Shown here: piece after piece, positions 34,046 through 41,832 of the stretch
Layout of the letters: every line of letters starts with the position of its first letter
Numbering within the stretch: the stretch's first letter is position 1
DNA from: Dyella_B sp036746095
GTDB taxonomy: Bacteria > Pseudomonadota > Gammaproteobacteria > Xanthomonadales > Rhodanobacteraceae
Direction: 5' to 3'
Length of the DNA: 64,000 nucleotides
NCBI RefSeq assembly: GCF_036746095.1
Contig: NZ_DAIOEU010000019.1
Location: 4,083 to 68,082, forward strand
Notes under the pieces: generated by a model
Seen by the model: the letters and a program-made list of their open reading frames with translations, nothing else
Databases searched by the model: none
Told to the model about the DNA's origin: nothing
Program-made: the position numbers and the translations under genes

Positions 34046-35923
34046 ATGAATGCCTTGCCCTCCGAACTCGTGCGCGCCGCGCAAGAACTCTCCGAAGCCG
34101 TCACGCGCCCGATTCCGGGTTCGCGCAAGATCCACGTCCAGGGCAGCCGTCCTGATCTGAACGTGCCGATGCGCGAAATCACGCAGGCGCAGACACCGAC
34201 CTTGTTCGGCGGCGAGGCCAATCCGGATATCACCGTTTACGATACGTCCGGTCCGTATACCGATCCTGGCTACACCGTCGATCTCGTAGCAGGCCTGCCA
34301 GCGTTGCGTGCGCCGTGGATCATGGAGCGCGGCGACGTCGAGCAGTTGCCGGGACTCACCTCCGCCTTTGGTCGCGAGCGCGCCGCCGATGCCAAGCTGG
34401 ATGCCGTGCGCTTCGGCCACACGCGCGCACCGTTGCGCGCCAAAGCCGGTGCCAACGTCACGCAGATGCACTACGCGCGCCGCGGGATCGTCACGCCGGA
34501 GATGGAATACATCGCCATCCGCGAAAACCAGCGGGTCGAGGCGCTCAAGCACAGCGCGCTGTGCAAGCAGCATCCGGGCGAATCGTTCGGCGCCTCGCTG
34601 CCCAAACTGATCACGCCCGAATTCGTGCGCGACGAAGTGGCGCGCGGGCGCGCCATCATTCCCGCCAACATCAACCATCCGGAAAGCGAGCCGATGATCA
34701 TCGGCCGCAACTTCCTCACCAAGATCAACGCGAACATCGGCAACAGCGCGGTCAGTTCCGGCATTGCCGAGGAAGTGGAAAAACTGGTGTGGGCGATCCG
34801 CTGGGGCGGCGACACCGTAATGGATCTTTCCACCGGCAAGAACATCCATGAAACGCGCGAATGGATCATCCGCAATTCGCCGGTGCCGATCGGCACGGTG
34901 CCGATCTACCAGGCGCTGGAAAAAGTCGGCGGCGTCGCTGAAGACCTGACTTGGGAATTGTTCCGCGACACGCTGGTCGAGCAGGCCGAGCAAGGCGTGG
35001 ATTATTTCACCATCCATGCCGGCGTGCTGCTGCGCTTCGTGCCCCTTACCGCCAGGCGTGTTACCGGCATCGTCTCGCGCGGGGGCTCGATCATGGCCAA
35101 GTGGTGCCTGGCGCACCACCGGGAAAATTTCCTCTACACGCACTTCGAGGAAATCTGCGACATCATGAAAGCCTACGACGTATCCTTCAGCCTCGGCGAC
35201 GGCCTGCGTCCGGGATGCGTGGCGGATGCGAACGATGCGGCGCAATTCGGTGAACTGGACACGCTGGGCGAACTCACGCAAATCGCCTGGAAACACGACG
35301 TGCAAGTGATGATCGAAGGCCCCGGCCACGTGCCGATGCAGTTGATCAAGGAAAACATGGAACGCCAGCTGGAGAAGTGCCACGAAGCACCGTTCTACAC
35401 GCTGGGGCCACTCACCACCGACATCGCACCCGGCTACGACCACATCACCAGCGCCATCGGCGCGGCGATGATCGGCTGGTTCGGCACTGCCATGCTCTGC
35501 TACGTCACGCCGAAAGAACATCTTGGCCTGCCGAACAAGCAGGACGTGCGCGACGGCATCATCGCCTACAAGATCGCCGCACACGCGGCCGATCTCGCCA
35601 AGGGGCATCCAGGTGCACAGGTGCGCGACAACGCACTCAGCAAGGCACGCTTCGAATTCCGTTGGGATGACCAGTTCAACCTCGGCCTCGATCCGGACAA
35701 GGCGCGCGAATTCCACGACGAGACGCTGCCGAAGGATGCACACAAATCCGCGCACTTCTGCTCCATGTGCGGTCCGAAGTTCTGTTCGATGAAGATCACC
35801 CAGGACGTACGCGATTACGCCGCCGAGCACGGAGTGAATGAAACCGCCGCGCTGGAAGAAGGGATGGCCGAGAAAGCAGCGGAATTCCGCGCGCAAGGCG
35901 CCGAGGTTTATCACAAGGCGTAA
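34046..35923 (+). CDS. thiC: Phosphomethylpyrimidine synthase ThiC
   Basis: Radical-SAM enzyme turning aminoimidazole ribotide into HMP phosphate for thiamine synthesis. Conserved ThiC blocks include MEYIAIRENQR, FGASLPKLITPEFVRDEVARGRAIIPANINHPE and VMIEGPGHVP. The [4Fe-4S] motif CxxCx4C is at Cys572, 575 and 580 (HFCSMCGPKFCSMK). 625 aa. Two nearby ATGs (34040, 34046); the second has GGA at a better distance (9 bases). Under TPP riboswitch control. No other thi gene is in the window. Confidence 0.96.
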   Translation: MNALPSELVRAAQELSEAVTRPIPGSRKIHVQGSRPDLNVPMREITQAQTPTLFGGEANPDITVYDTSGPYTDPGYTVDLVAGLPALRAPWIMERGDVEQLPGLTSAFGRERAADAKLDAVRFGHTRAPLRAKAGANVTQMHYARRGIVTPEMEYIAIRENQRVEALKHSALCKQHPGESFGASLPKLITPEFVRDEVARGRAIIPANINHPESEPMIIGRNFLTKINANIGNSAVSSGIAEEVEKLVWAIRWGGDTVMDLSTGKNIHETREWIIRNSPVPIGTVPIYQALEKVGGVAEDLTWELFRDTLVEQAEQGVDYFTIHAGVLLRFVPLTARRVTGIVSRGGSIMAKWCLAHHRENFLYTHFEEICDIMKAYDVSFSLGDGLRPGCVADANDAAQFGELDTLGELTQIAWKHDVQVMIEGPGHVPMQLIKENMERQLEKCHEAPFYTLGPLTTDIAPGYDHITSAIGAAMIGWFGTAMLCYVTPKEHLGLPNKQDVRDGIIAYKIAAHAADLAKGHPGAQVRDNALSKARFEFRWDDQFNLGLDPDKAREFHDETLPKDAHKSAHFCSMCGPKFCSMKITQDVRDYAAEHGVNETAALEEGMAEKAAEFRAQGAEVYHKA

Positions 35924-35952
35924 TGCTTGCATCGACGCATGCCTTGCCCGTC

Positions 35953-35972
35953 GCCCCGGCAAAGGCCGGGGC
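35953..35972. repeat. Short GC-rich palindrome after thiC
   Basis: GCCCCGGC-AAA-GGCCGGGGC, 30 bases after the thiC stop. Same style as other extragenic palindromes here (41055, 37409). It could stop transcription weakly. Confidence 0.4.
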
Positions 35973-36045
35973 TCGGGACCTTGGGCATTCCAGATTCCGG
36001 TCCGTATCCCGAGTAATGTCCAATAACCAAAAAAGGCGATGTGCC

Positions 36046-36726
36046 ATGCAGGCAAAGGGACCCTTCGACGTGAAGCTCGCACCGCAGCCGGCAGCGCCCG
36101 GCATCGAGCAGGCCAACCTTGGGCGGATGACGCTCGACAAGCAATTCCACGGCGATCTTGAGGCCACCAGCCTTGGCGAAATGCTTTCCGCCATGGGACA
36201 GGTGCAGGGCTCAGCTGGCTACGTGGCGATCGAGCGCGTGACCGGTTCTTTGCACGGCAAACAAGGCAGCTTCGTGTTGCAGCATCACGGCATCATGAAT
36301 CGTGGCGTGCCGGAGTTGTCGGTAACCGTCGTGCCGGATTCGGGAACGGATGCATTGACGGGTTTAAGGCAACACTGATTAAGTATCGCCGTCGTCACCC
36401 GCCCTGTCTGTTCGCAGGCCACAGGGGCGCCGGCGAAGGCAGACTGGCTGTCTGTCGAGACGGCGGACCGAAGGCATGCGAACAGACAGGGCTGGCCCCA
36501 ACAGGTTGAATACAAAGTGATGGGGTGATGTCTGGAAGGCCCGCAGGCTGCGCCGCGCGGCTTGGGCAAGACGGCCAGTCTTCCCGGCGCCACGCGACAC
36601 ACCCTGCGAGCCTTCCAGACATCATGACGACGGCGATACTTAATCAGTGTTGCCTTAACTGGCTCCATGCAGATTCAGATCGAACAAGGCAAGCATTTCT
36701 ACGTCTTCGATTACGAGCTGACATAG
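36046..36726 (+). pseudogene. DUF3224 gene interrupted by a MITE
   Basis: The 5' part encodes KGPFDVKLAPQPAAPGIEQANLGRMTLDKQFHGDLEATSLGEMLSAMG and SAGYVAIERVTGSLHGKQGSFVLQHHG, a DUF3224 beta-barrel-like protein of unknown function. After LTGL the frame enters the inserted element and stops at a TGA at 36376-36378 (110 codons from 36046; in-frame ATG also at 36016). The missing last strand, TGSMQIQIEQGKHFYVFDYELT followed by TAG at 36724-36726, is intact just after the element. Removing 291 bases restores one continuous frame. The truncated protein may be unstable. Confidence 0.85.
36367..36655. mobile_element. 289-bp MITE, TA target duplication (IS630/Tc1-mariner-like)
   Basis: Perfect 31-bp terminal inverted repeats at 36367-36397 and 36625-36655, beginning AGGCAACACTGATTAAGTAT. 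Flanked by TA at 36365-36366 and 36656-36657, a TA duplication as made by IS630/Tc1-mariner transposases. Inside are two further perfect 15-bp inverted repeats: 36402-36416 with 36477-36491 (CCCTGTCTGTTCGCA), and 36526-36540 with 36610-36624 (TGATGTCTGGAAGGC). No transposase coding. It must be moved in trans by an element outside the window. Only one copy is seen here. Confidence 0.88.
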
Positions 36727-36829
36727 CGATCGGGCTGGGCGGAACGCCTTCGCGACTTTATTTTCACCCGTACTTCGCGGCGGCAAAGACAGGATGGCAG
36801 GCAGCAACGGCTCAATGCGGGAGATAGCC

Positions 36830-37402
36830 ATGGCGTCCAAGCCCTTTCTCACTGACATCCAGACCATTCGCAAGCGCGCGCGGGAACATATCGAAAAAGG
36901 CGCGATCACCGAGGGCTACAAAGCCGATCGCGATACCGTGGTCAAGCTGCTCAATGAAGCGCTCGCCACCGAAATCGTGTGCACCTTACGCTATAAGCGG
37001 CACTACTACATGGCGTCGGGTATTCACGCCAAGAGTGTGGCGGAAGAATTCCTGGAGCACGCGCGGGAAGAGGAAGAGCATGCCGACATGCTGGCGCGAC
37101 GCATCACGCAACTCGATGGCGCGCCGAATTTCAATCCGGATGGTTTGCTGACACGCAGCCATTCCGATTACGTCGAAGGCGCCGATCTGGTGGACATGCT
37201 CAAGGAAGATCTGATCGCCGAACGCATCGCCATCGATAGCTACCGTGATATCGCCCAATACCTTGGCAATGATGACCCCACCTCGCGTCGCGTGATGGAA
37301 GAAATTCTGGCGAAGGAGGAGGAGCACGCCGAAGATCTGTCGACGTTGCTCGAGGAGCTGGGCAAGAAGGGCGAGCCGGCCAAGCCGATGGTGCATCACT
37401 GA
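36830..37402 (+). CDS. Bacterioferritin/ferritin-like di-iron protein
   Basis: Iron storage or DNA-protection four-helix protein. The helices carry ferroxidase-type residues: LLNEALATEIVCTLRYKRHYYMA (Glu, Tyr), SVAEEFLEHAREEEEHADMLARRI (Glu-x2-His), VDMLKEDLIAERIAIDSYRDI (Glu) and VMEEILAKEEEHAEDLSTLLEEL (Glu-x2-His). 190 aa; start at 36830 is set by GGGAGA 6 bases upstream. The usual bacterioferritin haem-ligand Met region is not clearly kept, so Bfr subtype is uncertain. Monocistronic. Confidence 0.85.
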   Translation: MASKPFLTDIQTIRKRAREHIEKGAITEGYKADRDTVVKLLNEALATEIVCTLRYKRHYYMASGIHAKSVAEEFLEHAREEEEHADMLARRITQLDGAPNFNPDGLLTRSHSDYVEGADLVDMLKEDLIAERIAIDSYRDIAQYLGNDDPTSRRVMEEILAKEEEHAEDLSTLLEELGKKGEPAKPMVHH

Positions 37403-37471
37403 AGCTACTCGTCGCCCAGCGAAGGCCGGGCCCACGTACACCATCTGCATTTTGTGGCAATCCACGCAGTC

Positions 37472-37548
37472 GTCATTCCCGCGAAAGCGGAATCCATCTT
37501 CGATTTCGGCGTTAGAACAACATGGATTCCCGCTTTCGCGGGAATGAC
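37472..37548. repeat. REP-like inverted pair
   Basis: GTCATTCCCGCGAAAGCGG-AATCCAT at 37472-37497 and its inverse at 37522-37548, one base different in length, form a long cruciform between convergent genes. Single diverged arms occur at 16551 and 26090. Typical of dispersed palindromic repeats in Xanthomonadales. Confidence 0.75.
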
Positions 37549-37565
37549 GGCCTTATGAGAACCAG

Positions 37566-38582
37566 CTACCAGCCCGCAAGCACCAGCTTGCCAATCGTGC
37601 TGCCCGACTCCAATCGCCGGTGCGCGTCACGCAGGTTTTCCGCATTGATCGGGCTCAACGTCTCGCGTTGGATGCCCCGTAGCTCGCCTTCGTCCATCAA
37701 CGCCGCCACACGTTCCAGGATGCGTCCTTGCTCGCCCATATCGGCGGTTTGGTAGCGTGGCCGCGCAAACATCATTTCCCAATGGATGCCAATGCATTTG
37801 GCTTTGTAGGGATCGCCGATGTGCACGGGCGTCTTCGGTTCCACGATCAAGCCGACATGTCCTTGTGGCGCCAGCAGTTCGCCGAGTTCGGTCCAGTAGT
37901 GGGCGGTGTCGGCCAAATTGAGCACGGCGTCAACTTCATTGAAACCCAGTGCGTTCAGTTGTGGCGTCAACGGCTGACGATGATCGATCACATGCTGCGC
38001 CCCCATCGCACGGCACCACGCCTGCGTTTCGGCCCGCGATGCCGTGGCGATCACGGTGAAGCCGGCGCGGCGCGCTAGTTGGATGGCCATCGAACCTACC
38101 CCGCCGGCACCTGCAATCACCAGCAGCGACTTGCCGTCGCCACCACGTTCGGGCCGATACGGCATACGATGGAACAGCAACTCCCACGCGGTGATGGCGA
38201 CCAACGGCAATGCCGCGGCGGCAGCGGCATCCAGCCGGCGCGGACGGCGTGCAACCAGGCGCGCATCCACCGCCTGGTATTGGGCATTGCTGCCGGCGCG
38301 CGTAACGTCACCGGCGTAATACACCTCGTCGCCCGGCCCGAAGCCGGTAACGTCGGTGCCTACCGCGTCGACCGTGCCAGCGGCATCGAAGCCGAGCACG
38401 CGCGGCTGTGCTTCCACGTTTGGCTTGGGCGAGCGCAGCTTGGTATCGACCGGGTTGACGGATACCGCTTCCACGCGCACCAGCAGATCGTGCGGACCGA
38501 TCTCCGGCTTGGGCAGCTCCACGTCGAGCAGTGACTGCGGATCATCGATAGGCAGATAACGGGTGAGGGCGACGGCTTTCAT
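37566..38582 (-). CDS. Zinc-type alcohol dehydrogenase-like (MDR) oxidoreductase
   Basis: NADPH-dependent medium-chain reductase of the quinone-oxidoreductase/TIGR02817 type. GroES-like N-terminal part MKAVALTRYLPIDDPQSLLDVELPKPEIGPHDLLVRVEAVSVNPVDTKLR; nucleotide motif IAGAGGVGSMAIQLARRAGFTVIATASR; end GELRGIQRETLSPINAENLRDAHRRLESGSTIGKLVL. The catalytic zinc ligands of true alcohol dehydrogenases are not seen. 338 aa. ATGs at 38585 and 38582; the second is better spaced from GGAG. Downstream of the MFS gene, likely one transcript. Confidence 0.87.
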   Translation of the reverse strand: MKAVALTRYLPIDDPQSLLDVELPKPEIGPHDLLVRVEAVSVNPVDTKLRSPKPNVEAQPRVLGFDAAGTVDAVGTDVTGFGPGDEVYYAGDVTRAGSNAQYQAVDARLVARRPRRLDAAAAAALPLVAITAWELLFHRMPYRPERGGDGKSLLVIAGAGGVGSMAIQLARRAGFTVIATASRAETQAWCRAMGAQHVIDHRQPLTPQLNALGFNEVDAVLNLADTAHYWTELGELLAPQGHVGLIVEPKTPVHIGDPYKAKCIGIHWEMMFARPRYQTADMGEQGRILERVAALMDEGELRGIQRETLSPINAENLRDAHRRLESGSTIGKLVLAGW

Positions 38583-38777
38583 CATGGGTCTCCAACGGTT
38601 GACGAGGTCTGGACGGCCGGCGGTGTGCGCTTGGCGAATTGGCCATTCCAATACGGGTAGTGGGGATAAGGTGGCGTGACGGCGTTGACGGCATCCGGTC
38701 GTGCGATCTGTTCGCGGCTCAGATTCCAGCCGAAGTTTTTGTTCTTTGCGTGCTCCCATTGCGCGGTGAGGCCACTA
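38583..38777 (-). pseudogene. Start-less open frame between MFS and MDR genes
   Basis: Reading minus, a frame without any ATG, GTG or TTG encodes LTAQWEHAKNKNFGWNLSRE and PYPHYPYWNGQFAKRTPPAV, of normal protein-like composition. It ends with a TGA overlapping the ATG of the dehydrogenase gene. It could be the 3' remnant of a lost gene. I do not recognise the family. The 195-bp gap holds nothing else visible. Confidence 0.3.
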
Positions 38778-39989
38778 TCAGGCGCTACGGCTCGGGCACG
38801 TATTCGCTGGCAGGCGCGGCAGATTCGTTTCGCGCTGCCACGCCCACAAGGCGATCAATAAGCCCGAGAAAGTAACGAGCGCCGCTATCCAGGTGAGCGC
38901 GCCGAGGCCAGGGCCGCGTATCACCACGATGCCGCCGAGCCATGCGCCGAGGGCATTGCCGAGATTGAACGCGCCGATGTTCAAGCTGGAGGCCAGGCTC
39001 TTCGCATCTTCCGCCTTGTGCAGCACCCACAACTGCAGCGGTGGAACGGTGGCGAAGGCGGCAATGCCGAGCAGTCCCACGAACAATACCGCCAGCATTT
39101 TGCTGTGCAGCGCGAATGTCATCACGCCAAGCACCACCATCAGTGCGACCAGCGTCAGCAGCAAGGCACGTGTCAAATGGCGATCGGCAAGCTTGCCGCC
39201 AAGCAGGTTGCCGGCGACCAGGCCCACGCCAAACATCAGCAGGATGGGCGATACCGCGCTTTGCGCAAATCCGGTCACCTCGGTGAGGATCGGCTGGATA
39301 TAGGTGAACACGGTAAACACGCCGGCAAAGCCAAGCACTGTCATCAGCAAGCCAAGTAGCACGGAGGGATTGCCAATGACGCGCAATTCTTCGCGCACTG
39401 CGATGCGCTTGCCATGTTCATGGCTCGCGGGCACCAGTGCGGCAATCACCAGCATGGCAACGACGCCGATTGCGGCAACGGCCCAGAATGTCGAACGCCA
39501 GCCAAAGTGCAAACCCAGCCATGCACCCGCCGGCACACCCAGCAAGGTGGCGATAGTGAGGCCGGTGAACATGATCGAGATCGCCGAAGCGCGACGAGCT
39601 GCCGCCACCAGGCTGGTGGCGACCACGGAGCCGACACCGAAGAACGTGCCGTGCGCCAGCGAGGTGATCACGCGTGCGAGCAGCAGCACCGTGTAGTTCG
39701 GCGCCATCGCACAGCAGATATTGCCGAGCGTGAAGATCGCCATCAGCCCGATCAGCACCGCCTTGCGCGGCCAGCGGCTGGTGGCGATGGTCAGTATCGG
39801 CGCGCCCACGAACACGCCGAGCGCGTAACCGGAAATCAGCAGGCCGGCGGTGGCGATGCTCACTTGCAGATCGGTCGCCACCTGGATCAGCAGGCCCATG
39901 ATCACGAACTCGGTGGTGCCAATGCCGAAAGCGCCGGCAGCCAATGCGTACAGCGCCAGCGGCATAGGGCGGGAGGGGGAGGTGGCCAT
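38778..39989 (-). CDS. MFS transporter, DHA1 drug:H+ antiporter type
   Basis: Inner-membrane exporter with about 12 transmembrane segments. Begins LALYALAAGAFGIGTTEFVIMGLLIQVATDLQVSIATAGLLISGYALGVFVGAPILTIATSRWPRK, the AraJ/SotB/YdhP-like signature with the loop 2-3 motif. An antiporter motif C-like stretch LGVPAGAWLGLHFGWRSTFW lies in helix 5. 403 aa. Divergent from a LysR regulator, the typical local regulator, though that gene appears broken. Substrate unknown. Confidence 0.88.
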   Translation of the reverse strand: MATSPSRPMPLALYALAAGAFGIGTTEFVIMGLLIQVATDLQVSIATAGLLISGYALGVFVGAPILTIATSRWPRKAVLIGLMAIFTLGNICCAMAPNYTVLLLARVITSLAHGTFFGVGSVVATSLVAAARRASAISIMFTGLTIATLLGVPAGAWLGLHFGWRSTFWAVAAIGVVAMLVIAALVPASHEHGKRIAVREELRVIGNPSVLLGLLMTVLGFAGVFTVFTYIQPILTEVTGFAQSAVSPILLMFGVGLVAGNLLGGKLADRHLTRALLLTLVALMVVLGVMTFALHSKMLAVLFVGLLGIAAFATVPPLQLWVLHKAEDAKSLASSLNIGAFNLGNALGAWLGGIVVIRGPGLGALTWIAALVTFSGLLIALWAWQRETNLPRLPANTCPSRSA

Positions 39990-40091
39990 GCAATCGACTC
40001 CATCGAAAAGCGATGGGCTGCAGCGTAGGCGCTTGCATCTTCAGCAAAAACCACCAGGATGGCGAATCACTTTCAATAATTCATTGAAAAT

Positions 40092-41017
40092 ATGGATCGC
40101 GTCGGCGACCTCATCTTGTTCATGCGCGTGCTGGATCAGGGCTCGATCAGCGCTGCCGCACGCAGCCTGGATCTTTCCGTCGCCGTCGCCAGCCAGCGTT
40201 TGAAGCGGTTGGAACAGCATCTGGGCGTACGGCTACTGCATCGGACCACGCGTCGGCTGAGCCCCACGCCGGAAGGCCTGGCCCTGGCCGAGCAAGGACG
40301 GACCCTGGTGGAGGATCTGGAGGCGCTGACGTCAGGGCTGCGCCAAGGCGCCTCGGATGTGGGTGGGACCCTGCGCCTTACGGCCTCCGCATCGTTCGGC
40401 CGCCAATTTGTCTCGCCGCTGCTGCCGGCCTTCATGGCGCGCTATCCGCGCGTGCGTTTGAGCGTGCACTTCAGCGACGAGCTGCAGGACTTGGTCAGTG
40501 CCGGCTTCGATCTTGCCATTCGCATCGGCGCACTGCATGACTCGCGCTTGGTGGCGCGCAAGCTGGCGGCGAACCGGCGCGTGCTGTGCGCCTCGCCTGA
40601 TTATTTGCGGCGCTTTGGAGCGCCGAAAACGCCGGAGGAGCTGGGCAAACACGAATGCCTGATGCTGGTCGGCAGCCATGGCCGCCAGGACATCTGGCGC
40701 CTGCACGATGCGCAAGGCCAGTTGCACACGGTGCGGATCAATGGCCGGCTGGAATCGACGCTGGGCGAAATGCTGCGCGACGCGACGCGGCGCTGGCCGG
40801 ACTGGGCATTGCGCAGCATTCCACCTGGCACGTGTGCGATGACTTGCGCGCGGGGCGATTGAAAGTGGTGCTGCCGGAGTATGCGATTGCCGAGACGGGT
40901 ATCTATGCGGTGATGCCGCAACGGCGATTGGTGCCGCTGCGCGTGCGGGCGTTTGCGGATTTCCTGGCGGAGCAGTTTGGCGACGTACCACCGTGGGAGC
41001 GGGGTTTGGACGTTTAA
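40092..41017 (+). pseudogene. LysR-family regulator with 5-bp duplication frameshift
   Basis: Frame 1 (40092 on) gives a normal LysR: MDRVGDLILFMRVLDQGSISAAARSLDLSVAVASQRLKRLEQHLGVRLLHRTTRRLSPT, then an effector domain up to RLESTLGEMLRDA. The rest, ALAGLGIAQHSTWHVCDDLRAGRLKVVLPEYA to VPPWERGLDV, lies in another frame ending at 41017. At the junction CGCGACGCGA (40776-40785) is a tandem CGCGA; deleting one copy restores a single 303-codon LysR of usual size (AaeR/DmlR-like). Left as is, the protein ends at 40862 with an unrelated tail. It could be a recent mutation or a sequence error. Confidence 0.85.
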
Positions 41018-41023
41018 ACGTCC
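41008..41023. promoter_or_regulatory. Perfect 16-bp palindrome GGACGTTTAAACGTCC
   Basis: Same GGACGT-N4-ACGTCC arms as the cysJ site. It overlaps the stop codon of the LysR pseudogene, between convergent genes, so it is not in an obvious promoter. Confidence 0.4.
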
Positions 41024-41054
41024 ACTGACGGCACGGGCATCAACGTTACCGATC

Positions 41055-41121
41055 CGTCGTACCGGCGAATGCCGGGTCCAGTGCCTGCAAGTCGCCGGGT
41101 CCCGGCTTTGCCGGGACGACG
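41055..41121. repeat. Extragenic palindromic repeat
   Basis: CGTCGTACCGGCGAATGCCGGG at one side and CCCGGCTTTGCCGGGACGACG at the other, between convergent LysR and ppa genes. Common style of dispersed palindrome; may end transcription on both strands. Confidence 0.55.
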
Positions 41122-41133
41122 ATATATCTGGCC

Positions 41134-41667
41134 TTACGCCTTCTGCTTGCAACGCCCCACGCCAGCAATGATTTCGGCCTTGGCTTCAGCCGCGCCCACC
41201 CAGCCTTCCAGCTTCACCCACTTGCCCTTCTCGAGATCCTTGTAGTGCTCGAAGAAGTGGCCGATGCGCTCCAGCCAATGACCGGACACGCCCTTGATGT
41301 CTTCAATGTGCGCGTAGCCCGGGAAGATCTTCTTCGACGGGATCACCACCAGCTTCTCATCCGAACCGGCCTCGTCGGTCATCTTCAGCATGCCGACCGG
41401 ATGGCAGCGGATCACCGAACCCGGTACCAGCGGCAGCGGCAGGATGACCAGCGCGTCGAGCGGGTCGCCGTCGCCGCCCAGGGTGCCCGGCACATAGCCG
41501 TAGTTGCAGGGGTAGCGCATGGGAGTGGAGAGGATGCGATCCACGAAAATCGCACCGCTTTCCTTGTCCACTTCATATTTGACCGGCTCCGCATCCTTCG
41601 GAATCTCGATGACGACGTTGATCTCGTTCGGCACGTCGCGGCCGGCGCTAACCATATCCAGGCCCAT
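41134..41667 (-). CDS. ppa: Inorganic pyrophosphatase (family I, soluble)
   Basis: Hydrolyses PPi to two phosphates, pulling biosynthetic reactions. Active-site blocks: INVVIEIPKDAEPVKYEVDKESGAIFVDR, MRYPCNYGYVPGTLGGDGDPLDALV with the DGDPLD metal motif, and EKLVVIPSKKIFPGYAHIEDI, then HFFEHYKDLEKGKWVKLEGW. 177 aa. Start at 41667 set by GAGGAG 7 bases upstream. A membrane pyrophosphatase and a PPi-using kinase are encoded 6-9 kb away. Confidence 0.95.
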   Translation of the reverse strand: MGLDMVSAGRDVPNEINVVIEIPKDAEPVKYEVDKESGAIFVDRILSTPMRYPCNYGYVPGTLGGDGDPLDALVILPLPLVPGSVIRCHPVGMLKMTDEAGSDEKLVVIPSKKIFPGYAHIEDIKGVSGHWLERIGHFFEHYKDLEKGKWVKLEGWVGAAEAKAEIIAGVGRCKQKA

Positions 41668-41832
41668 GGGGCACTCCTCACATCTTTGCCAAAGCAGGGA
41701 AAGCCGCTCAGCATAAGGCAAAGCTTGTCGCGGTGCACCAAGCGCTGCTGGCCCTTCGTTCCGAAGCTTATGAAAAAACTTCCAACCGGCCGCTCTGGCC
41801 GAGGGCGGCAGGACTGCTGCCCGGCTGCGGCC

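Noticed and set aside
33938..36082. 714-codon minus-strand frame opposite thiC
   Set aside because: Fully antisense to an unambiguous thiC and its riboswitch; composition is that of a shadow frame.
36367..36655. Phage attachment site or integron cassette site
   Set aside because: The perfect terminal repeats and TA duplication fit a MITE; there are no integrase core sites or cassette ORF.
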